From positions 5,691,845 through 5,755,844 of the forward strand of contig JAAFYY010000001.1 of NCBI GenBank assembly GCA_014284505.1: a stretch of 64,000 nt of DNA, in the 5' to 3' direction. Position 1 is the first letter of the stretch; every line of letters starts with the position of its first letter. This document shows positions 38,765 through 46,844 of the stretch, in pieces. The notes beneath the pieces were generated by a model that saw only the letters and a list, made by a program, of their open reading frames with translations, had not been told where the DNA came from and searched no databases. The position numbers and the translations under genes are program-made. This DNA comes from Streptacidiphilus sp. 4-A2 (GTDB taxonomy: Bacteria; Actinomycetota; Actinomycetes; Streptomycetales; Streptomycetaceae).

Positions 38765-39773
38765 TCAGCCTGGGAGCCCGGGGTCAGGTGTCGGGCCGGT
38801 GCGACTCGGGCGCAGCACCACCCAGGCGTACGGCAGCAGCGCGCGCAGATCCGCCCCACAGCAGCGCGAGCCCCGCCCCGCCGCGCCCCGGGCCACCGGG
38901 CCCGCTGTCAGTGCCGCCGCCACGCCCACCGCGGACAGGCAGCAGAGCAGCGCGGACAGCGCGTCGCGTCGGCGGCGCGCCAGAGCAGGAGTCAGCACCA
39001 GCAGCCGGTGCAGCCCTGGGTGGCCAGACGGTGCCGTTCGACCCCGCCACCGCCGCGGCCCCGCCGCCCGAGGCCCGGTGGGCGAGCAGCAGCGCGACAA
39101 AGGTGATCGCGGCCAGCCGGTCAGATAGAGGCGATCGCGACCGGGAGCACCGGGCGCATCCGTATCCGGAAACGAGCGGGAGTGGGCGGTGTCCAGATGG
39201 CCCCAGCCGATGTGCCGGAACCAGCGCGCGGCCCACTCGGCCGCGCCCATCCCGGCGGCGAGCGAGGCGATCATCGCCAGCCCCCCCCCCGGCCGCCGGT
39301 GACCAGGCCGAGCACCGGGCCGGCCGCGGCCAGGCCCAGCAGCACGGCCAGAGCCAGGGCGTATCCGGCGCGGGCCGCGAGCGGGTGCCGGCGCCCGGCG
39401 GTGACCGCGGCCGCGATCCGAACAGCACCGCGATCAGGACGGCCACGGCCGGACAGGCCCCGGCCCGCCCGGTCAGTCCGGCGGCCCAGAGCCCAGGCAG
39501 GGCAGCAGGTAGAGCCCGGTGGCCAGCCAGGACGGGGCCGCCCGGCAACGCCAGGGCTCTCCGTCGCCTCGGCGGGCACGGCCCGGGCCGGCGCGGGACC
39601 CGGGCGTAGAGCTCCTCGGCGAGCGAGAAGACGTCATTGTGCCGGTAGCGCCCGGCCGTGCCGGGGCCGACGCCCGCGGCCTCCAGTTCGGCGGCGATCT
39701 CCAGTGGATGCACCGCCCCCTCGCAGTAGGTCAGATGTCGTTCGCGCAGGGCGTGCACGGGATCGGCGGTCAT
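38765..39773 (-). CDS. Multi-pass membrane protein, multiply frameshifted
   Basis: It begins MTADPVHALRERHLTYCEGA, followed by a soluble segment (LEIAAELEAAGVGPGTAGRY; HNDVFSLAEELYARVP) and then several hydrophobic helices read in alternating frames (ALALAVLLGLAAAGPVLGLV; LSALLCCLSAVGVAAALTAG). The tail LLPYAWVVLRPSRTGPTPDP is read in the last frame. ATG 39773 overlaps the glycosyltransferase stop (ATGA). A coupled membrane partner of a PelF-like glycosyltransferase is consistent with polysaccharide export, as with PelG, but the heavy frame damage prevents a family call. Confidence 0.65.
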
Positions 39774-41361
39774 CCCGCGCCCGCTTCCACCGGAACTGCG
39801 CGGGAGCGGGAGCCCTGCGCGTCGGCCGCGAGCCAGTAGTCCGCGGGCCGGCCGAAGGGCTGCCGGGCGACCGGGGCGGAGACACTGCCGGGCCGTCCGG
39901 GGCAGGGCCCCGGCCATCCGGAGACCAGCTCCAGGTACAGGCCGCGGAAGGCGGTGGCGGCGGGCTCGACCGCGTAGAGCTCCTGGGCCGCAGCCGGCCG
40001 GCGTTCCCCAGCCGGAAGCGGCGGTCGCTGTCGCTCAGCAGCGCCAGGCAGGCCGCCGCGAGCGCACGCGGATCCTCGGCCGGGACCAGCAGCCCGCCCG
40101 GGCCGACGACCTCGCGGGCGGCGCCGGTGTCGGTCGCGACCACCGGGCGTCCGCTGAGCATGGCCTCGGCCACCAGCCGCGGCGCGGCACCGCTGGTGCC
40201 GGAGAAGACCAGCACCGGCCGCCGGTGGACGTCCACCGGCAGCGCCGTGCTGTCCTCGAACACACGCGTCCCGCTGGTGCGGGCGATCAGCCGCGCCAGC
40301 TCCCGGCAGCGCCGGGCATAGGCCCCGGCCCGACCGGGACTCGCCGTGGATCCGCAGCACGGCCTGCGGCAGCTGCTCCGCACCTCGGCGAAGGCCCGCA
40401 GCATGGTCGCCAGACCGCCGTAGGCTCTATCGGGCCGGACCAGGCAAGGGTGGGCGCCAGCGGCTCGGGCCCGGCGGCAGGCCCGTCGGCCCGTTCGCTG
40501 CCCTGGTACACCACCCGGATGGCGGCCGGGTCGGCCCGCAGTGGATCTGCCAGCGCCGGTCGTAGCCGCTGCCCGGGGTGATCAGCCCGGCCTGCCGGTA
40601 GCCCTCCCTGGCCAGCAGCCGGAAGAAGGCCAGCAGCAGCGCCCGCACCGGCGCCCGGTAGGGCGCGGCCCGGTAGCCGCGCGCCCGCTCGCGCAGGTGC
40701 AGGCTGTGCTCGGTGATCAGCAGCGGAGTGCCGTAGTAATGTTTGGCGACCAGGCCCGGGAGCACCCCGAGACCGCCGTCCAGGGCGTGGCACAGATCCG
40801 CCGAACCGAGGGCGTCCAGGCCGTACCAGGGGGCGGACAGGGCGCAGGCAGCGCTCCAGCAGGTCCACCGCCAGCGCGTCCCGGACCAGGGGCTCGCCGA
40901 CCGAGCCGGGGCCGACCGTGCCGCGCGCCCCCGGGCTGCGCCAGGCGCTCTCGACCACGGTGAGCGCCGGGCCCGAACGGAGCAGCGCGGGCAACCCGCC
41001 GAGCGCCCGCCTCGGCCAGGGCGTACAGCGCCGGGCCGAAGCCCTCCGCCTCGCCCGGCTCCGCCAGCGCGGCGACCAGCTGCCGGTAGGCGGCCAGCGC
41101 GCGGCGGCGGCGCAGGCCGTGCAGTCCACCGGCTAAGGGGCTCCCGGCCGGCCGCCCGGACTGACCGCCGGTCGAACCGCTGTGCCGGAGCGCGGCCAGC
41201 CGCGCGGGCAGCGGCTCGGGCATCGGATCGCGCCGGGTGGCCCCCAGGGCGTACAGCTCGAACTCGTGCTCGGGCAGTCCCCGGGTCAGCCGTTCACACC
41301 AGCCGCCCTCAACACTCCTGGCAGCGGGGAAGGCACTCTCGGTGAGCAGAGCGATGCGCAT
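39770..41361 (-). CDS. PelF-like GT4 glycosyltransferase (DUF3492 N-terminus), multiply frameshifted
   Basis: The start MRIALLTESAFPAARSVEGG WCERLTRGLPEHEFELYALG is the DUF3492 signature found at the N-terminus of PelF-type glycosyltransferases. The GT4 C-terminal half shows VFEDSTALPVDVHRRPVLVF, RLVAEAMLSGRPVVATDTGA and EVVGPGGLLVPAEDPRALAA with the E-x7-E nucleotide-sugar site. GTs of this type build exopolysaccharide chains from UDP-sugars in the cytoplasm. At least six frame breaks are present. It is the first gene of a three-gene unit with the membrane protein and epimerase, and is divergent from a lipoprotein gene. Confidence 0.85.
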
Positions 41362-41796
41362 GGAGACCTCCAGATACTGTGCGGCGCGAATGGCGCGGTG
41401 TGCGGTGCAGGACGGTGCGGTGCGGGACGGTGCGGGCGGCGCTGTTCAGGGGCATTCCGGGCAGGGTTCTCCGGGCGGGGCGGGGCACGCGCGGGCGGGT
41501 GAGGGCTGTGTGGCGAAGGGTTGCGGGAAGCGGTGCCGGGATGCGGAGCCGGAACCGGGCCGCCCCCGCGCGCCCGACGTCTGTTCGGCCCGACGAGACG
41601 AAGCTACGACCGGCCACCGACAATCAGTCGGCCGTACGGGCGCCTACCACCCGAAGGAGTGAAGCGGAGAAACCCCGGGCGGGCGGCGGCGTTGCCGGGG
41701 GCCCGCGGCGGCGGTGACCCGGCCGGGCCTGGCTCGTTCCCCACGGGGACGCGCACCGGCAACCGGCCGGTCCGCTCCCCTTCCCGGAGGTGCTCC
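41362..41796. other. Divergent intergenic region, GGTGCGG-rich
   Basis: These 435 bases separate the glycosyltransferase and lipoprotein genes. The left part (41377-41450) is made of imperfect copies of GGTGCGG/GGCGCGG with low complexity. No open frame with coding bias fits. A CGGAGG ribosome site just before 41797 serves the lipoprotein gene. Promoters must lie here, but I cannot place them. Confidence 0.5.
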
Positions 41797-42330
41797 ATGG
41801 CCGACCCGCTGCTGCCCCGACCCGCCTCCGGGCCGTTGGCCGCGCTGGCGGTACTGCTGTGCGCGGGCTCGCTGCTGTCCGGCTGCGCCGCGGGCGCGGG
41901 CGGACACACCGGCCAGGACCGCGTGCCCGGCGCCGACCGGCAGGCCGGCCGCCCTCTGGATGGCAGGCAGGGCAGCGGCGGACGCGGCGGACGCCGCGGC
42001 GGGCTCGGTGACCGGCACCTGGGCCGGGGCGGGGGCCGGGGCCGGACTGCCGACGCCGCCCGTGCCCCTGCGCTCCCTGGCCGTGGCCTATCCGGCGGCG
42101 GGCAGCCCCGCGCCCACCGCCCAGGCCCGGGCCGCGACCCGGGTGATGGACACCGGGCGCAGGCCCCGCCCCGCCCCCGGCCGCCCGGCCGCTCCGGTGG
42201 CCAGGCCGCGCCCGGCCCGGACCGAGCCCCGGTCGCCGCAGCAGCCGATGAATGTGTGCGCGCTGGGCATGCACTAGGGGGGCTGGCGGGCAGCCCGCAG
42301 GAGGCCGCCTGCCGAGCGGTCTACGGCTGA
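41797..42330 (+). CDS. Secreted lipoprotein of unknown function, frameshifted
   Basis: The N-terminus MADPLLPRPASGPLAALAVL leads into a signal peptide ending in the lipobox LLSGCAAG, with acylated Cys at about residue 30. In the middle the best coding frame changes at least twice (PTPPVPLRSLAVAYPAAGSP, then PQQPMNVCALGMH). The end in the first frame, GSPQEAACRAVYG, resembles small streptomycete lipoproteins that finish with a C-x-LG...C-x-x-YG pattern. The Pro/Arg-rich middle looks disordered. GGAGG lies five bases before ATG. Function is unknown. Confidence 0.65.
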   Translation: MADPLLPRPASGPLAALAVLLCAGSLLSGCAAGAGGHTGQDRVPGADRQAGRPLDGRQGSGGRGGRRGGLGDRHLGRGGGRGRTADAARAPALPGRGLSGGGQPRAHRPGPGRDPGDGHRAQAPPRPRPPGRSGGQAAPGPDRAPVAAAADECVRAGHALGGLAGSPQEAACRAVYG

Positions 42331-42410
42331 GCGGTCACCGCCGAGCGGTCGCCTGCCGAGCGGTCACCGCCGAGCCGAGAAGAGCTACGGCCGAGCGGTC
42401 ACCACCGAGG
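42311..42410. repeat. Imperfect 14-bp tandem repeat at converging gene ends
   Basis: GCCGAGCGGTCACC and close variants (GCTGAGCGGTCACC, GCCGAGCGGTCGCC) recur about six times. The array overlaps the last codons of the lipoprotein gene, the short gap, and the last codons of the convergent hydrolase. Confidence 0.85.
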
Positions 42411-43385
42411 AGGAAGAGGAGAGGCCGTCGGTGTCGGCCGCCGGGGCGGCGGCCCCCGCCAGCAGCTCCCGGACATGTCCGGCGACCAGCTCGGGGTACT
42501 CCATCATCGCCACGTGCCCGGCGTCGGGCAGCACCAGCAGCCGGGAGTCGCGGAACGCCAGCCCGGCCCGCCGGGCCATCCGGTAGGAGACCAGCTTGTC
42601 CCGCAGCCCGTAGACCAGCAGCACCGGCACCCGCACCTGCTCCGCCTGCCGCCACAGCGCCTGCGGGCCGCGCTCGGTGTAGGCCTGGACGACGCCGCGG
42701 GCGCTGCGCGCCAGCACGTCCATGGCGTACGGCAGCGCCTGCCGCCGCCGGTACTCGGCGACCATCTCGGCCCGCCGGTCGTCGATCAGCCCCGGGTCGC
42801 CGTAGCAGAGCTCCAGCAGCGCCTGGGTCTGCCGCTCGGCCGGCTGCCCCTGGGTGAGCCGCCGGAACAGCGCGGGCACCCCCGGCACCGCCAGCAGCGC
42901 CGTGGCAGCGCCGAGCTCTGCGGGGGGACCTCCGGCAGCGCGGGCGAGATCAGGGTCAGCGTCCGCACCAGGTCCGGGCGCAGCGCGGCGAGCCGGGTCG
43001 CCACCGCGCCGCCGAGGGAGTTGCCGAAGAGGTGCACCGGGCCGCGCCGGAGAGCTCCAGGTACTCGACCACGGCCCAGACGTGGGCGGAGACCGAGAGG
43101 TCGGCGTCGTCCGCGGCGGCGACTGCCCGCCGGGCAGGTCGACCGCGTGCCCGTCGACGTCCCCGGCCAGCTGGTCCATCAGCAGCGTCCAGTTCTGCGA
43201 GGACCCGCCGAGGCCGTGCACGAACAGGGCGGGCGGCAGGCCGGGCCGCTCCGGCTCCATCGCCTCAACGGCCAGCGGGCACCGGGGACCGTGAGTCGGC
43301 GGGTGGCCCGCAGTGGATTCGACGTCTTTGCAGGCATCGGAGTCTTCAGGGGCTTCGGAGTCTCGGGCAGTCCGCTGTCGCTCAT
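42385..43385 (-). CDS. Alpha/beta hydrolase, frameshifted
   Basis: The N-terminus from ATG 43385 is a Pro/Lys-rich tail, then (second frame) LPPALFVHGLGGSSQNW with the oxyanion HG motif. The nucleophile elbow LFGNSLGGAVATRLAALRPD is in a third frame, VPVLLVYGLRDKLVSYRMAR holds the acid and VLPDAGHVAMMEYPELV the catalytic His. Length and order fit a 300-residue esterase/lipase. The substrate is unknown. At least three frame breaks occur. It is convergent with the lipoprotein gene and divergent from the small acidic protein gene. Confidence 0.85.
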
Positions 43386-43484
43386 GGAGACGATGTTATG
43401 ACCGCGCGGGCGGGGGAAGGCTCTTCTAGGCTCGGAGCACGGCAGGTCACCTGCCGCGTCCGCCGCATCCCGGGAGGTTGGGCC

Positions 43485-43670
43485 ATGAGCGACCCCGAGG
43501 CGATCATCGATGAGCCGGAAGCAGCCGAGGAGACAGCGGAGCCCGGGGAGGTGCAGCAGGACGCCGCGGAGGCCGACGAGCCGGTCGAGGAGCTCGACCT
43601 GGAGACCCCGGCGGCGGACGCCGCCGAGCAGCGCCGGGTCGTGGTGATCGACGAAGACGAGTACCGCTGA
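43485..43670 (+). CDS. Small acidic conserved protein (61 aa)
   Basis: The 61-residue protein starts MSDPEAIIDEPEAAEETAEP and ends VVVIDEDEYR. It is almost entirely Asp/Glu/Ala/Pro and must be disordered. GGGAGG lies seven bases before ATG, and coding bias is good. I know similar short acidic proteins ending in DEDEYR at this place in streptomycete genomes. Function is unknown. It is followed by 270 bases holding the TetR promoter. Confidence 0.75.
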   Translation: MSDPEAIIDEPEAAEETAEPGEVQQDAAEADEPVEELDLETPAADAAEQRRVVVIDEDEYR

Positions 43671-43691
43671 CACCAGAGTTTGCCGGAATCA

Positions 43692-43743
43692 CACCACTAT
43701 GGTGCGAGCTGCCCCGACTTGCGTTGTGGACTTTGTACAACGC
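43692..43743. promoter_or_regulatory. Two palindromes upstream of the TetR gene
   Basis: CACCACTATGGTG (43692-43704) and GCGTTGTGGACTTTGTACAACGC (43721-43743, 7-base perfect arms) lie in a less G+C-rich stretch about 200 bases upstream of the TetR start. They are candidate regulator sites; binding is inference. Confidence 0.4.
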
Positions 43744-43939
43744 ATGCCGGAAACTTTCTTCTGGCGACCAGGAGTCCGAGGGATTACCGACAAGTAGGAT
43801 GACTCCGGAAGCACCACCCGCACGGCCTCGGCTGCGCGTGGCCTGGGTCCGGGGGTGTGACGGGGCGACCTGTCTCGCAACCGCCGGACCAGAACGGCCC
43901 GCGCGCACCGGAGCCCCAGAACCGTGAGTAGGGAGCGCC

Positions 43940-44602
43940 GTGACGGCTATCCAGGACACGGACGAGCGCCAGCGCCCAGGCGGCAAACCCACGACCGGCC
44001 GCCTTCCGCGGAGTGCTCGCCGCAACCAGCTGCTGGGGGCCGCGCAGGAGGTGTTCGTCGCCCAGGGCTACCACGCGGCCGCGATGGATGACATCGCCGA
44101 GCGCGCGGGGTGAGCAAGCCCGTCCTCTACCAGCACTTCCCGGGCAAGCTGGAGCTCTACCTCGCGCTGCTGGACCGGCACTGCGACGCGCTGGTCGACT
44201 CGATCCGGGCGGCGCTGGAGGCCACCACGGACAACAAGCTCCGGGTGCTGGCCACCACCAAGGCCTACTTCGACTATGTGGCGGCCGAGTCCGGCGCCTT
44301 CCGGCTGGTCTTCGAGTCGACCTGACCAATGAGTCGGCCGTGCGCGAGCGCGTGGAGAAGGTCACCCGGGAGACCGCCACCCTGGTCAGCAAGGTGATCG
44401 CGGAGGACACCGACCTCCCGAGGAGGAGGCCATGCTGCTCGCGGTCGGCGTCTGCGGCCTGTGCCAGATCACCGCGCGCTTCTGGCTCGCCCAGGGCGGG
44501 AGCATCCCGGCCGACGAGGCGGTGCGACTGGTCTCCAGCCTCTCCTGGCGCGGACTCAAGGGCTTCCCCATGCACGGCGGCGACCCCGCCGCAGGGCACT
44601 GA
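43940..44602 (+). CDS. TetR-family transcriptional regulator, frameshifted
   Basis: The helix-turn-helix reads LLGAAQEVFVAQGYHAAAMD, DIAERAG and, after a frame break near 44110, VSKPVLYQHFPGKLELYLAL. The ligand-binding domain continues LATTKAYFDYVAAESGAFRL, then NESAVRERVEKVTRETATLV and AVGVCGLCQITARFWLAQGG after two more breaks. The equivalent of Rv3208, it is followed by the DUF3107 gene as in mycobacteria. GGGAG lies five bases before GTG 43940. Regulated genes are unknown; the palindromes upstream could be its own operators. Confidence 0.88.
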
Positions 44603-44686
44603 CACCGTAAGGTTGTCGCGTACGGCGCGACGCGGTCGCGCGTGGATAACCAGCAACACGCCTTGAGGGGCCGGAGGGACGAAGCC

Positions 44687-44913
44687 GTGGAGGTCAAGAT
44701 CGGCGTGCAGAACGCAGCTCGCGAGATCGTTCTCGAGAGCGCGCAGTCTGCGGAAGAGGTCGAGAGCGCGGTGGCCGCGGCGCTCGGCGGCAGCTCCAAG
44801 CTGCTGGTGCTCGTCGACGAGCACGGCCGCAAGGTCCTGGTCCCGGGGAACGCCTCGCCTATGTGGAGATCGGCGAGCAGGCCGCGCGCAAGGTGGGCTT
44901 CGGAGCGATCTGA
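44687..44913 (+). CDS. DUF3107 protein (TB9.4 family), frameshifted
   Basis: The roughly 74-residue protein VEVKIGVQNAAREIVLESAQ with SAEEVESAVAAALG and LVLVDEHGRKVLVPG continues, after one missing G in GGGG near 44847-44850, as RLAYVEIGEQAARKVGFGAI. This is the full DUF3107 family (Rv3208A). GGAGG lies nine bases before GTG. Function is unknown; it is a conserved partner of the upstream TetR gene. Confidence 0.92.
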
Positions 44914-45249
44914 GCCCCGCCGCAAAGGCAGCAGCCGGCCCCGTCCCCCGTTCCGGGGGCGGGGCCGCTGTCGTACCCGGGCCCGGCCGACCCGCCGCCC
45001 CTGGCCGGCCGCCCCCGGGCCGGCGACAGGCCTGAGCGGGCCCGAAGCAGGTCTGGAGCAGCCCTGAGTAGGCCCGAAGCAGCCGTGAGGGCTAGCCGAC
45101 GCCCGCGCGAGTCGCCCGCCGGATGCCGCCCGAGGGTGATTCCGGCCGGGGATCGGGCTGAATCGGGCCATTCCGCATGACCCGGGCACCGGCTGGGTAC
45201 GTGCTTGGGTGTTCACTCAGCGGAACCTGGCCGGGAGGAGGCATCGCCC
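44914..45249 (+). other. Intergenic region after DUF3107
   Basis: A terminator (separate entry) is followed by a low-complexity stretch with direct repeats of GGCCCGAAGCAG. The last 90 bases are less G+C-rich and should hold the promoter of the small membrane protein gene, whose GGAGGAGG ribosome site ends the region. No gene is visible. Confidence 0.5.
44937..44966 (+). terminator. Terminator after DUF3107
   Basis: GGCCCCGTCCCCC pairs with GGGGGCGGGGCC around a 5-base loop, one T unpaired, 23 bases after the DUF3107 stop. Confidence 0.8.
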
Positions 45250-45540
45250 GTGGCACTGGACTTCGTTACGTTCGCCCTGGTGGGACTGGTCGTCGGGACC
45301 GGCGCGGCGTTGCTGCTGCCCCGGCTGTTCCGGGCCCCGAGGGCGCTGACCGTGCTCACCGGGATGACCTCGGGACTGGTCACCGGCGGCCTGGCCCGGG
45401 TGGTCCTGGGTGCGGACAGCCTGCTGGTCAGCACGCTGGTGGCGCTGGTCGGCGCGGGTCTGCTGGTGTCCGTGCTGGCCCGTCCGGACCAGCGCTCACG
45501 CCCGCTGCACCGGGCGCCGCGACGGCCGCACCACGCCTGA
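45250..45540 (+). CDS. Small membrane protein (96 aa)
   Basis: The 96-residue protein has three or four hydrophobic segments (VTFALVGLVVGTGAALLLP; ALTVLTGMTSGLVTGGLARV; LVSTLVALVGAGLLVSVLA) and a basic His/Arg tail. GGAGGAGG lies nine bases before GTG. I do not recognise a named family; the small-residue-rich helices suggest tight helix packing. It is convergent with the ferritin-like gene. Confidence 0.7.
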   Translation: MALDFVTFALVGLVVGTGAALLLPRLFRAPRALTVLTGMTSGLVTGGLARVVLGADSLLVSTLVALVGAGLLVSVLARPDQRSRPLHRAPRRPHHA

Positions 45541-45597
45541 CCCCGACGGGTCAGGCGGGCGGCGCCTCAGGCGAGCGGCAGGCCAGGGGCCGGACTG

Positions 45598-46338
45598 TCA
45601 GGAGGCGAGCCCCAGCGCGGCCATCCGCTTGGTGTGCGCCTCGGTGATCCGGTTGAACATCTTGCCGACCTCGACCAGGTCGAAGCCGCGCACCTCGGTG
45701 CCGCCGATCAGCAGGTTGGAGAGCGCGTCGCGCTCGGCGACGACCCGCTGCGCCTGGCTGAGCGCCTCGCCCATCAGCCGCCGCCCCCACAGCGCGAGCC
45801 GCCCGGCGACCCTCGGCTCGGCCTCGATGGCCTGCCGCACCTTCTCGATCGCGAACTGGGTGTGCCCGGTGTCCGACATCACCCGCAGCACCAGCGAACG
45901 GGTGTCGTCGTCCAGCGGGCGGCGACCTCGCGGTAGAAGTCGGACGCGATGGAATCGCCGACATACGCCTTGACCAGGCCCTCCGGCCAGTCCGCCGGGG
46001 CGGTCATCCGGTGGAAGGCCTCCAGCGGCTCGGCGAAGGGCTGCATGGCCTCGGTGGGGTCCGCGCCGACCTCGACCAGCCGGTCGTGCAGCTGCTCGTA
46101 GTGGTGGAACTCGGCGGCGCCATCCCGGCCAGCGCGGCCTTGTCCTCCAGCGTGGGCGCCAGCTTGGCGTCCTCGGCAAGCCGCTCGAAAGCGCTCAGCT
46201 CGCCGTAGGCGAGGGCGCCGAGCAGGTCGAGCACGGCCGCCCGGTACTGGGGTCGGCCGCGCAGGTCTCCCAGTCCCCGATCGAGGGGTGCGCCTCCCCG
46301 GCGCGCCGGGTGTCGTTGGTCTGCTGAGGGGTCTCCAT
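45598..46338 (-). CDS. Ferritin-like fold protein, frameshifted
   Basis: The roughly 245-residue all-helical protein has candidate di-iron ligands in GELSAFERLAED and EFHHYEQLHDRL (after frame correction near 46125), and YVGDSIASDFYREV and SDTGHTQFAIEKVRQ later. The end is EVGKMFNRITEAHTKRMAAL. This is the actinobacterial ferritin-like/MiaE-like family equivalent to Rv3210c, whose reaction is not established. There are at least three frame breaks. ATG 46338 (METPQQTND) is used. It diverges from the DEAD-box helicase gene. Confidence 0.87.
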
Positions 46339-46844
46339 ACGCCGACCTTAGTCGGCCCGGAGGACCATCCCTAAGGCGAACTCCGGCGGGTATTCCGCAG
46401 GGGACTCCCAGGGGCCTCCAGAGGGAAGAGCGGCGTCGTGTCGCACGTCACGTGTTCGATCAATCGCTGGACGGTATGGTGGTAGTGAGGACCGGCGTAT
46501 GCGCCTTCAAGCGCGCACCCGATTCCCTCACGCAGACGGATGCCCGGTCGGTGGAACGATCGGCTCCGACCGACCCAGCCCTTCCGATGTCCGGGGACGG
46601 ACCACGAAGGGCCCGCAGTGGCCGAGCGAGGGCCGCCGCAGACCGCACCTACGCGGTCCCGCGCCGGGCCTCCCGTCATTGGCCTCTCGCAGCGCTGCCC
46701 GGACGTCGCTGATTCATGCGACGACAGGGCGCCGGCGAGACGGCCCGCGAGGACGCCGGTCGCGGTCAGCGCGCAGGTACGTGTGTCACGTGTCTGTGCC
46801 CGGCCGCCCCCCGCCCGGCCGCCCACACCGGAAGAGGCATCGCC
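46339..46844 (+). other. Long divergent region and helicase mRNA leader
   Basis: These 506 bases separate the ferritin-like and helicase genes. An A/T-richer part (46440-46500) with CACGTCACGTG and TATGGT-like hexamers probably holds promoters, which would leave a helicase leader of about 350 bases. The helicase frame stays open back to an ATG at 46716, but the codons before 46845 do not look coding. Confidence 0.5.

Noticed and set aside
38000..41300. Block of pseudogenes in the polysaccharide cluster
   Set aside because: The breaks are single-base indels of the same kind as in essential-type genes elsewhere in the window, so sequencing error is simpler than decay.
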